Source: Ridgeia piscesae (taxonomy: Eukaryota > Annelida > Polychaeta > Sabellida > Siboglinidae). From it: 64,000 nt of DNA. Every line of letters starts with the position of its first letter. The stretch's first letter is position 1. A program made the translations under genes and the position numbers. A model generated the notes under the pieces. It searched no databases. It was not told where the DNA came from and saw only the letters and a program-made list of their open reading frames with translations. Shown piece by piece: positions 52,877-62,235 of this stretch. The stretch is taken from contig JAODUO010000439.1 in assembly GCA_025642075.2 (NCBI GenBank), positions 94,501-158,500 of the forward strand. The letters run 5' to 3'.

Positions 52877-53163
52877 AACTATATAGCCCAACGACCATTA
52901 GCAGGAGGTTTCATACTGTCGCTGCTATTGCTGCCATTCAGCAACGCTGCTGTAGAGCGGGTCTTCTCGACAATGAATATCGTCAAGATGAAGCTGCAGA
53001 ATAGGATGCAGCAGGACTCCCTCGAGAAGAACCTCCACGTGCGAGCATATATGTCGCGCCACAAGATCTGCTGCAACAAGTTTGTGCCAGACAAGACAAT
53101 GCTGAGCATCTTCACGGCCGAAATGTACCACCAGGAGGACGACGATTCCATGCTGGACATCTA
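52877..53163 (+). mobile_element. hAT transposase C-terminal fragment
   Basis: The frame reads LLPFSNAAVERVFSTMNIVK, then MKLQNRM and LHVRAYMSRH, the signature of the hAT C-terminal dimerisation domain (N-A-x-x-E-R-x-F-S). It ends in a normal stop at 53163. There is no upstream catalytic region and no ATG, so this is a 3' relic. The reading frame is intact over about 90 codons, so it could be a young truncation or the last exon of a domesticated gene. Confidence 0.75.
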
Positions 53164-53817
53164 GGACACCTGCCCTAGACCTAGTCTACACAGAGTGTTG
53201 TGCTGCGCTGTGACAACACGTGCGCGCGATCCTGTGCACACGTGATTAAAATTTCAGTTTTGATAGTTTTAGTGGATTTGTTTTGAGTGAATGTGTGATT
53301 GCGCGCGTACATGCCTGCTTGCCTGTGTGTGCATGTCATGTGCATATACGCGTGTAGCCAGTTTAGGGCATATATGTGATTAAGTAGAGGGCCATTTATG
53401 TGGTGAATTTTGTGACGTTATGATGTACACCATGTCTATTTATAAACAAGCATTTATAGTTCACCGTGGAACAGTAGGTGGCGCTCAACTGCAAGGAATG
53501 ATGGAAACATCCACTCATTATTAGGTAAATACTTTGTGCGTGACGTACTTGAAATGCATTTCCCTCTTTATCGGTAGGGGTGTGTCACTGGCAACATTTA
53601 ACATGTATAATTTTATAATTATTTGGGGAGGTTTCGGCTAGTTTTGGGCTAGTTTTCGAGGACCATTGGGCTAGAAATATTTTTTTGACCTGGCAATTAC
53701 TGACATACACACACATTCTTTAATGACATGTTCACTTGGGAACTATATCCCACTGTGGGGCTACACGGCGCCATGTGAGTGCTAAATATAGCAGGACGCG
53801 GTACACATGTTTGCGGT

Positions 53818-53825
53818 TGACGTCA
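53818..53825. promoter_or_regulatory. CRE palindrome upstream of AGMO
   Basis: TGACGTCA is a perfect cAMP-response-element consensus, about 260 bp upstream of the likely AGMO start codon. Its use is inferred from position only. Confidence 0.35.
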
Positions 53826-53870
53826 TGTTCTCGAAAACTCGGGCTTTTAGACACACGCACTGGACACACC

Positions 53871-53976
53871 CCACCGCACACAGGCCAATCCCAGAATAAG
53901 TGCTGCCACCTTCTGGACACAATAAAAACGATCTTCATATGCCAATAATTCTGGAAGGGGGCGGACGGGGTCGTTT
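53871..53976. repeat. Dispersed repeat R, copy 2, at the AGMO 5' end
   Basis: Matches 45301-45411 almost base for base. It ends 22 bp before the first in-frame ATG (53998) and about 110 bp before the favoured start (54085), so it probably contributes to the AGMO 5' UTR or core promoter. Confidence 0.85.
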
Positions 53977-54084
53977 GTTTACAAGTCACCCACAACCATG
54001 CGAGGGTCACGTCGAATTTATTGCACTTTAATTTGTTTTGTGTTATATGTCACATATGATATGATGGCTTGTGTGAAGAAGAAG

Positions 54085-54207
54085 ATGCCATTTCTGTTAT
54101 CAGTGCAACACGACGTTCTGTCAGGACTTGGACGGTTGTTTTACGTCATTTCTCCTGCTGAAACTTCCTTCGAAAAAGTGGAAGACGTCCCTGACTTTGT
54201 CAACAAA
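54085..54207 (+). CDS. AGMO: AGMO exon 1
   Basis: Codes [20 protein letters not shown] and on to [19 protein letters not shown], matching the AGMO N-terminus (LFYxxxPxETSF, EVPDYVxK). In-frame ATGs also exist at 53998 and 54061; 54085 gives the length closest to relatives. The donor is AACAAA|GTATTT, phase 0, of moderate strength. Confidence 0.85.
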
Positions 54208-54818
54208 GTATTTACTATAAATAATTATAACCGATTAACGACGACGCAAACAATACGATTTACCGGGCTCATGTAGCAATATGAACTAGTCTTGTATAGG
54301 CTTACGGTTATTTGATGACATGACAGTGACAATTACTTTGTGCGTTATTGTTTTAGTAATGTTCCCATCACTTATTATTCAGTAATTGAAAGATGAAAAT
54401 AGTTATGTTTTTTATTTTAATCGATTCAGTCACACGTGTCATATTATTTTGCATTTTTTAGCGACAAGACTAAATACTTTCGAATTATGCAGAAACGGTT
54501 AACCTATGCATCCATTTTTTGATAAACATAAAGTCACATATGTATGTATGTTGTGCACTATTGTTTCTGCAAAACAGGAAATAATGTATCTCTGCATGTT
54601 TATCAACATGTTTTATTATTTGAAAAGTAGTTCATGCCAATAAAAAAATCGCTTATACACTGTATGTGAATGAATGAATGGATACATTTCTAATTTTTTG
54701 CTCACTGCTAATGTACAAAGTAAAAGTACTTTGCTCGGTTTATATGGAGCAGGAGATAGCAAGAAATCAGAAACAGATGTGTGTGGAAATTTAAATAGCT
54801 ATGCCCAGCTTTAATGTA

Positions 54819-54866
<48 letters not shown>

Positions 54867-56013
54867 TATATATATATATATATAAACAGAGAGCCCCTAC
54901 CATGAACAGAGACCAGGGATACCATCTGCCTGCCATCTACAACCAAATTATCCCGCCGAAATCTGAGGCAACACGTGACACCAGTACGTGAACAAGGCCC
55001 AAAACTGACGGATCGAAACGTCGCACTCATCGACAATTTTTTTGCTCCAAAGTACGTCAAATCATATGTCATAACATGTCTGTCAATGGGGATTGCATAC
55101 AGATTAATTATCTAAGCAACTAGCTATCTAAGCAAAATAAATGTGGGGGCCAGAAATTCCCCCACAATATGTACAATGTAAACACCTAGATAAACTTGTA
55201 ACAAGAAAGACTTTGCAGCAAAGATGGGGAAACCGCCCACACAATCGTGTATTGCCGTGTAAGAACCACAAGGTAGCTCAAGGCACCTATAACCCCAACG
55301 TACATAGGAATGCAGTTTCTCTAACTACCAGCAGTATACCACATAATTCAAACAGTAGTTCACGTAAAAGTCCATGTATTGAAATACAAGAGAAAATTGG
55401 TAGGTACATGCGCACATGCCTCGCCCTAAAACCCCTTGGAAGTTGTAACCACCCGTCACTGTATAATGTCACAAAAGTATGCAACACATAATTATGGCAA
55501 CCACAAGGAAGTCATGTAGGAAAGAGGTCAAGCCAAGCTGTCGCAGATAGGAGGGAATGTTTTTTTTGAAAAATCGCCTGCTAGGCAAAACGAACTTCCT
55601 CTGGCGACAGAGGAATTAAAACTGAAATCTCATGATATGCGATGCGATGCGATGCCGGGCAGTGATTGGCTCTCTGGTTATTCCAACCCCCGCTGTTACC
55701 ATATATAGTGATGTAGAACATGTGCTGTCACCTTCCCTAGAGGTGAGTGTAGCCAGCCCAGCCCCAGCTTCACTGTGGCTTCTTACTGCTTACTGCAAGT
55801 CTATAGCCATCTGCAGATTATCCATGCCTGTGACAGTTATATACACTCATAGTTATAGCATTACGATTTCTGTTTCAGGCGATTCCCTACTTCGTGGTAT
55901 TTCTTATTGTTGAGGTGGCTGTCCTCCACTTGCAAGGGAAGGCACTTCCCCGACACAATGATGGGTTGTCTTCCATCTCTGCTGGGATTCTCTCCCTCCT
56001 CCCAGTGTAAGAA

Positions 56014-56054
<41 letters not shown>

Positions 56055-59011
56055 TTATACATATTGCCTGTTGACTAATTAATAAAAAATGGGGGATATT
56101 AGAAACAGTGTGACTTCAGCAGGGTGTGTCAAATTGGTTTAGTCACTTAGTTAGCAGGTGTGTCAAAATGATGAGGTGTTAAATATAGCATTCTTTTCAG
56201 ATGCTTTATAAACGTTGTTATAATTATAAGCAATTATAAGTGTTAACATTATAAGTATTGCATTTCTTTTAAATTTTTCAACACTTTGTATCTGTTGCAT
56301 GTAAAAAGATGTATAATTTGTTGTACCATTTCATTATTATATAATGGTACACTTGTACAAAACATAAAAAAAATTTACATATTTAAATTTCCAGTTTTTT
56401 TCCCAAGTAAAAAAATTAATTGGGATATGTTTTATTAAAATTTTGGCATTTGTGGGGGGTTGCACCTTGAATTTTGTATTGCATTCTTTTCAGATGCATT
56501 ATAAACGTTGTTATAATTATAAGCAATTATAAGTGTTAACATTATAAGTATTGCATTAATTTTAAATTTTTCAACACTTTGTTTTGTAAGATGTATAATG
56601 TGTGTTGTTGAAATAGATTTCATTCATTCATATAAGTGGGTACATGTGTACATACATAAGAACATACATACATATTTGTTTTCCAGTTTGCTTGCCAAGA
56701 ACATAGAGAAAATCCCCTACATATGGGTATGGAGTGATTGGTCACTCTACAGACTGTCCTGGCACTCGTCTGTCACGTGGTGGCTGTGCATGCTGGGAGT
56801 TGACTTTTGCTACTACTGGGTCCATCGACTGTCGCACGGTCAGATACAGTTATGTTCATATATAATATAAAATATATGAAAACAATATCAGAGATAATCG
56901 CATAATTAATAACATAAAGCATACAAAACAAAGGTGTATTTACACGGAAAACTAATAAATGACCTATATAAAAAATCTTTGTAAATAACATATTTTATAA
57001 AGTATTTTCTTGAGATATTCATTATTTAGCTACAGGGGTTTCACTGAAAGCGTTTATCGTGGGTCCTTTTTTCCGTTGTCCCCTGACCATATGAAGTGGT
57101 ATAGTATGAAGTTGTATTTTTAGTTACACTTGGGATAACACACAGCTTCCCCATATGTTCATTTTTACTTAGCCAAATAAAGGTAAAGCTAAAGGTAAGT
57201 TCTTATATAGCGCAGTAGCCAATCCTCAGGACTGGTCAAAGCTCTTTACACTTTACTTCCTGTAACAGAGCTTATCCATCAGACACCATCTCAACTTCTC
57301 TGGGAAGCATCCAGCCAAATGCTACAATTAATGCCAAAGGCTGCTGCTCATACACATATCCACCACTGTCTACATCTAAGTGAACTGGAGCAATGTAGAG
57401 TGAAAAAAGTTGCGTGACATTTTAACACTGCAGGATTTGAACCTGGGTTCTCTTATTCAAGTACAAAGTTCTACCTCTGCACCACTGCGCTCTAGGGTAT
57501 AGGGGGATAATAAATAATTTATGCAAATTTTGTTTACAGAGGTGAACTTTATGTGGGCTGCCCATCAGGTACACCACAGTTCTGAGGACTACAACCTGAC
57601 CACCGCCCTGAGACAGTCTGTGCTACAACGCTACGTCTCATGGGTGTGTACGGGTCCCACAGCTAACAGGGCTTACTGGCAGACACCAAGTTGGGGTAAA
57701 TTGCACTAAATCAACTCCAGGTGTATACAACAGGACATAAGTCAAAAAGTTAAATAAATTACTTTGCACAGAGTGTGACTGACCTTTTACATAGGCTGAG
57801 TTTCAGAGGGGAAAAAGTTAGTGGTCTGTGTCATGGAGTGGAGGCGTTGTGAGACGCTAAGACTGGAGTGTGTCATGGAGTGGAGGCGTTGTGAGACGCT
57901 AAGACTGGTGTGTGTCATGGAGTGGAGGCGTTGTGAGATGCTAAGACTGGTGTGTGTCATGGAGTGGAGGCGTTGTGAGACGCTAAGACTGGTGTGTGTC
58001 ATGGAGTGGAGGCGTTGTGAGACGCTAAGACTGGTGTGTGTCATGGAGTGGAGGCGTTGTGAGACGCTAAGACTGGTGTGTGTCATGGAGTGGAGGCGTT
58101 GTGAGACGCTAAGACTGGTGTGTGTCATGGAGTGGAGGCGTTGTGAGACGCTAAGACTGGTGTGTGTCATGGAGTGGAGGCGTTGTGAGACGCTAAGACT
58201 GGTGTGTGTCATGGAGTGGAGGCGTTGTGAGACGCTAAGACTGGTGTGTGTCATGGAGTGGAGGCGTTGTGAGACGCTAAGACTGGTGTGTGTCATGGAG
58301 TGGAGGCGTTGTGAGACGCTAAGACTGGTGTGTGTCATGGAGTGGAGGCGTTGTGAGATGCTAAGACTGGAATGTGTCATGGAGTGGAGGCGTTGTGAGA
58401 CGCTAAGACTGGTGTGTGTCATGGAGTGGAGGCGTTGTGAGATGCTAAGACTGGTGTGTGTCATGGAGTGGAGGCGTTGTGAGACGCTAAGACTGGTGTG
58501 TGTCATGGAGTGGAGGCTTTGTGAGACGCTAAGACTGGTGTGTGTCATGGAGTGGAGGCGTTGTGAGACGCTAAGACTGGTGTGTGTCATGGAGTGGAGG
58601 CATTGTGAGACGCTAATTTTTTTTATAATGGAGTGGAGGCGTTGTGAGACGCTAAGACTGGTGTGTGTCATGGAGTGGAGGCGTTGTGAGATGCTAAGAC
58701 TGGTGTGTGTCATGGAGTGGAGGCATGGTGACACGCTAAGACTGGTGTGTTCCAGATGCTGTACCTCCCTCTTGCTTTCTTCATTCCTCCGTCCATCTGC
58801 GTCGTCCACCTCCAGTTCAATGTCCTCTACCAGTTCTGGATTCACACCGAGGTACGTCTCATCTAACTTTACGTTGTTACACCAAGTATGAAAACTGATG
58901 ATGCATTCATGCAGATGCACTATGGATGTGGCACAGGTTAAATATTTAAAAACTGTTCTAGACTAGAAGAGTGTTATACACTGTAGTGCTAAACACACAC
59001 AATCAATAATG

Positions 59012-59088
<77 letters not shown>

Positions 59089-59101
59089 GATATATATACA
59101 T

Positions 59102-59145
<44 letters not shown>

Positions 59146-59159
59146 GTATATCATATATA

Positions 59160-59216
<57 letters not shown>

Positions 59217-59300
59217 CTAGTATTAGTTTTTTATTATTACTGTTTTTAATATGCATTTGATATATATATATGTATATATAAATATATACATATCTATATA

Positions 59301-59348
<48 letters not shown>

Positions 59349-60202
59349 CAATCATAGTTAAAGAGAGTAATAATAAAAAACAAGTAATACTAGGTAAACA
59401 GCAAGTTAGGAAAGAAGAAGAATACACGTTAATGGTAAATATTAAACATATTCATAGGTCATAAGTATAAAAAGCATGTTATGATTGTGCTATATATGAC
59501 ACCCTTGTATGCCCTGTGACAGTGTGTGAAGACTCTCGGCCCACTCGAGTGGGTGTTGAACACACCCAGTCACCACAGAGTGCATCATGGGAGAAATCGT
59601 TACTGCATCGACAAAAACTATGGTGGCACTTTAATAATATGGGACAGGATCTTTGGTGAGTCGATCAACACCTCAAAAGATGGGCTCGACATAACATCAG
59701 TGCTGGTTCATTTGGTCTAATCCATCCCACACACCAAGTACTCATTTCTTTGGCAAATTATCTGCCTCAGGGGATTTGTATGTTTAAATGGCATTAATAA
59801 AATTTTCATCAACTTGGAAGAATAGTTTTGTTGTAGTCAAAATGTAGAATTGAGTTTCAGATTTTTAGTTATGTCACAAGAAATACAGATTTCATCTGGC
59901 ATTGATGTTTGTTACAGTTACGTTTTTGCTGTTATATTCAGTAGTCAGATATTTGAGGCAGTAAGCTCTGGAAGTTTTGTGGATGGAACAATGGAGTTGT
60001 GTTTGTGGCAGGTGTGGATTGGTACTGATTAGTTACCATGGAACTTTTCAAACTTGTTGCACATCGACTTTTGTTGAAGAAATACAGTCTAAAGATTTTC
60101 TCGTCTTTTGTCGTAGGGACGTTTGAAGGAGAGAGAGACGACGACACTGTGGTCTATGGCCTTGTTCACCCTCTCAACTCCTGGGACCCCATCTACACCC
60201 AG
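54085..60202 (+). CDS. AGMO: Alkylglycerol monooxygenase, seven exons, 3' part missing
   Basis: AGMO is a tetrahydrobiopterin-dependent di-iron membrane enzyme of the fatty acid hydroxylase superfamily. It cleaves the O-alkyl bond of ether glycerolipids in the endoplasmic reticulum. Exons at 54085-54207, 55879-56006, 56687-56838, 57540-57643, 58756-58851, 59523-59655 and 60117-60202 join in phases 0, 2, 1, 0, 0, 1, 0 with no stop. They code about 274 residues that match the N-terminal 60 percent of vertebrate AGMO. The three histidine boxes are present: [16 protein letters not shown] and HHRVHHGRN. Hydrophobic segments occur in exons 2, 3 and 5. The C-terminal membrane part (about 170 residues in relatives) is not in the window; the last intron is invaded by LINEs and runs past 64000. 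Gene-level identity is strong; the exact start codon is less sure. Confidence 0.93.
54208..55878 (+). other. AGMO intron 1
   Basis: Contains TA repeats at 54824-54884. A non-repetitive segment, 54890-55620, carries a 116-codon plus-strand frame (55141-55491) of no recognised family. CGGATCGAAACGTCGCACTC at 55010 resembles retroelement-end phrases, so that segment may be an unidentified transposon remnant. Confidence 0.5.
55879..56006 (+). CDS. AGMO: AGMO exon 2
   Basis: The acceptor TCTGTTTCAG and donor CCCAGT|GTAAGA are both good. It codes [20 protein letters not shown], a transmembrane segment, then [13 protein letters not shown], which matches the conserved LTSISAGxLSRLP of AGMO. It ends in phase 2. 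Confidence 0.92.
56188..56720 (+). repeat. 293-bp tandem duplication over the intron 2 acceptor
   Basis: GCATTCTTTTCAGATGC occurs at 56188 and 56481, and CCAG at 56391 and 56683. The offset is 292-293 throughout. Between them GCAATTATAAGTGTTAACAT and TTTTTCAACACTTTG are shared. Copy 1 continues past its CCAG into TTTTTTTCCCAAGTAAAAAA, a decayed match to the exon 3 start TTTGCTTGCCAAGAACATAG. The duplication thus included the splice acceptor and at least 25 bases of exon. Confidence 0.75.
56687..56838 (+). CDS. AGMO: AGMO exon 3 with first histidine box
   Basis: The acceptor is TTGTTTTCCAG. It codes [18 protein letters not shown], then [20 protein letters not shown] is the HX3H metal-binding box, completed by E across the junction. 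The donor is CACG|GTCAGA, phase 1 and somewhat weak. The start of this exon and the preceding intron end are duplicated upstream (56188-56480). Confidence 0.92.
57196..57495 (-). mobile_element. SINE copy in AGMO intron 3
   Basis: The same element as 32796-33128 in the same orientation, with GGTAAGTTCTTATATAGCGC at its left end and GGATTTGAACCTGGGTTCTC (B box complement) at the right. The A-box complement CCTCTGCACCACTGCGCTCT is intact. A deletion of about 25 bp relative to the other copy lies in the body near 57375. Confidence 0.88.
57540..57643 (+). CDS. AGMO: AGMO exon 4 with second histidine box
   Basis: Acceptor TTTGTTTACAG. It codes [20 protein letters not shown] and [13 protein letters not shown], almost unchanged from vertebrate AGMO. 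HQVHH is the second metal-binding box. The donor is TCATGG|GTGTGT, phase 0. A SINE ends 45 bp upstream. Confidence 0.95.
57821..58752. repeat. 42-bp minisatellite in AGMO intron 4
   Basis: The unit includes GTGTGTCATGGAGTGGAGGC and GTTGTGAGACGCTAAGACTG, about 22 copies, very homogeneous. One unit is damaged at 58611-58626. Because 42 is a multiple of three and the unit has no stop, both strands have an open frame of over 350 codons ([14 protein letters not shown] or [14 protein letters not shown] repeats). These are artefacts of an intronic array. Confidence 0.97.
58756..58851 (+). CDS. AGMO: AGMO exon 5
   Basis: Acceptor GTGTGTTCCAG, donor CACCGAG|GTACGT. It codes [20 protein letters not shown], then LYQFWIHTE, matching the AGMO membrane segment with [14 protein letters not shown]. 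The intron in front is almost entirely a 42-bp minisatellite that reaches to within a few bases of the acceptor, so the pyrimidine tract is poor. Confidence 0.93.
59011..59345. repeat. (TA)n-rich blocks in AGMO intron 5
   Basis: TA runs at 59011-59082, 59090-59212 (interrupted) and 59262-59345. Confidence 0.95.
59523..59655 (+). CDS. AGMO: AGMO exon 6 with third histidine box
   Basis: Codes [20 protein letters not shown], then [20 protein letters not shown], nearly identical to the family. HHRVHH is the third box. Acceptor CCCTGTGACAG, donor TTTG|GTGAGT, phase 1. Confidence 0.95.
60117..60202 (+). CDS. AGMO: AGMO exon 7, with repeated donor
   Basis: Acceptor TTTTGTCGTAG. It codes [20 protein letters not shown], then NSWDPIYTQ, matching GTFEAExExVVYGLTHPIN of AGMO. 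The donor CACCCAG|GTAGGC is phase 0. The last 32 nt of this exon plus 5 nt of intron form the unit of the minisatellite that follows, so the true donor in use is ambiguous. Donor 2 at 60238 keeps the frame. Confidence 0.9.
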
Positions 60203-61156
60203 GTAGGCTCTCAACTCCTGGGACCCGTCTACACCCAGGTAGGCTCTCAACTCCTGGGACCCCATCTACACCCAGGTAGGCTCTCAACTCCTGGGACCCC
60301 ATCTACACCCAGGTAGGCTCTCAACTCCTGGGACCCCATCTACACCCAGGTAGGCTCTCAACTCCTGGGACCCCATCTACACCCAGGTAGGCTCTCAACT
60401 CCTGGGACCCCATCTACACCCAGGTAGGCTCTCAACTCCTGGGACCCCGTCTACACCCAGGTAGGCTCTCAACTCCTGGGACCCCATCTACACCCAGGTA
60501 GGCTCTCAACTCCTGGGACCCCATCTACACCCAGGTAGGCTCTCAACTCCTGGGACCCCGTCTACACCCAGGTAGGCTCTCAACTCCTGGGACCCCATCT
60601 ACACCCAGGTAGGCTCTCAACTCCTGGGACCCAATCTACACCCAGGTAGGCTCTCAACTCCTGGGACCCCATCTACACCCAGGTAGGCTCTCAACTCCTG
60701 GGACCCCATCTACACCCAGGTAGGCTCTCAACTCCTGGGACCCCATCTACACCCAGGTAGGCTCTCAACTCCTGGGACCCAATCTACACCCAGGTAGGCT
60801 CTCAACTCCTGGGACCCCATCTACACCCAGGTAGGCTCTCAACTCCTGGGACCCCATCTACACCCAGGTAGGCTCTCAACTCCTGGGACCCTATCTACAT
60901 CCAGATAGGCTCTCAACTCCTTGGACCCTATCTACACACAGGTAGGGTCTCAACTCCTGGGACCCCGTCTACACCCAGGTAGGCTCTCAACTCCTGGGAC
61001 CCAATCTACACCCAGGTAGGGTCTCAACTCCTGGGACCCCATCTACACCCAGGTAGGCTCTCAACTCCTTGGACCCTATCTACACACAGGTAGGCTCTCA
61101 ACTCCTGGGACCCCATCTACACCCAGGTAGGCTCTCAACTCCTGGGACCCCATCTA
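60203..61156 (+). repeat. 37-bp minisatellite made from an AGMO exon-intron junction
   Basis: The unit starts GTAGGCTCTCAACTCCTGGG and ends ATCTACACCCAG; about 26 copies. Exactly 32 nt are the 3' end of AGMO exon 7 and 5 nt (GTAGG) are the start of the intron, so each unit re-creates CACCCAG|GTAGG. The first unit is 36 bp (ACCCGTC for ACCCCATC); the others are 37. Most units keep both AG and GT. Confidence 0.95.
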
Positions 61157-61544
61157 TTTATTTATAATTTTATTATGTTTTAGTGCTGTTGACCCATACA
61201 GTGCATTGCGACATTTACACTATTTTATAACATCTGATTGTTCTCAAGCTCTTACTATTTTATGATACACTAATTTTACAACTTGAGCAGATTTTGTCAA
61301 ATGTCACCACTGTTCTTATTCAATGTTTTACTGTTATGCTGTTCTGCAGCTTCTAGAAGCCATTATTTTACCTTGTGTAGCAAACTGGCGCACTGGTCAG
61401 ATGTCATCTCAATGCCCTCAAAATATATAAGCACACAAGAATCCTTAACATATCTTCATAGTCTGCCATGCCTTAAACTCTGTTTCAACCGAAAATTACT
61501 GCCAATCCCCCGTTCCACGCCAACATTTGTTAACAAGATTTAAC

Positions 61545-62235
61545 AAGATTGCCACCTAGAGATTCAACTCTAGATGGCAGGTGGACTAGGAAGCCATTTG
61601 GCTTATCGAGAGTCCAACCTATCTATCTAAGTATACCCCACCGGTCTTAGGTATATGTCGATTTTATTTTTAAATATATTCACACTACTAGCACCTACAC
61701 AATCAGCTGATAATCTGTTCCATTCGTTTACTGTTCTTTGTGAAAATGAAAATTTTCTAATATCTAGTCTACACTGCTTCTTTGCTAATGTAACTCCATG
61801 TCCTCTAGTCCTTCTCTCTTCCTTGACTGTGAAAAAAATATTTCTGTCAATATTTTCATATCCATTCAATATTTTAAACACCTCAATCTGATCTCCTCTC
61901 AATCTTCTGGTTTCTAGTGTTGTTAAACCACATTCTTTTAGACGCATTTCATAACTAATATTCCTGAGTTTTGGTATCATTTTGGTTGCTCTCCTTTGTA
62001 CTCTTTCTAGCATATCAATATCCTTCTTGCGATATGGCCTCCATGCTTGTATACAATATTCTAAGTGAGGCCTAACTATTGTTTTATACAGCGGTATTAG
62101 TAGTTCTTTTTCTTTGTACACTATATTTCTCCTAATTAATCCAAGAATTTGCTTTCCCTTCGCTGCTGCAATTCCACACTGCTCTGATACCTTCATGTCC
62201 GCACTAATAGTTAACCCTAAGTCCTTTTCTTTAAA
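61545..62235 (-). mobile_element. 5'-truncated CR1-like LINE, C-terminal part
   Basis: Reading on the minus strand from 62235: MKVSEQCGIAAAKGKQILGL, then YKTIVRPHLEYCIQAWRPYR and MLERVQRRATKMIPKLRNIS, ending in LRPVGYT and a stop at 61627. These are the connection and C-terminal segments of CR1-clade reverse transcriptases. The 189-codon frame is intact, so it is fairly young. The 3' UTR (61545-61626) matches 8000-8062. Confidence 0.88.

Noticed and set aside
55141..55491. 116-codon frame in AGMO intron 1
   Set aside because: Not recognised as any gene or transposon domain; no acceptor or donor fits the AGMO phases.
57787..58920. 356- and 377-codon repeat proteins
   Set aside because: Both strands are open because the unit is 42 bp; the array is an AGMO intron.
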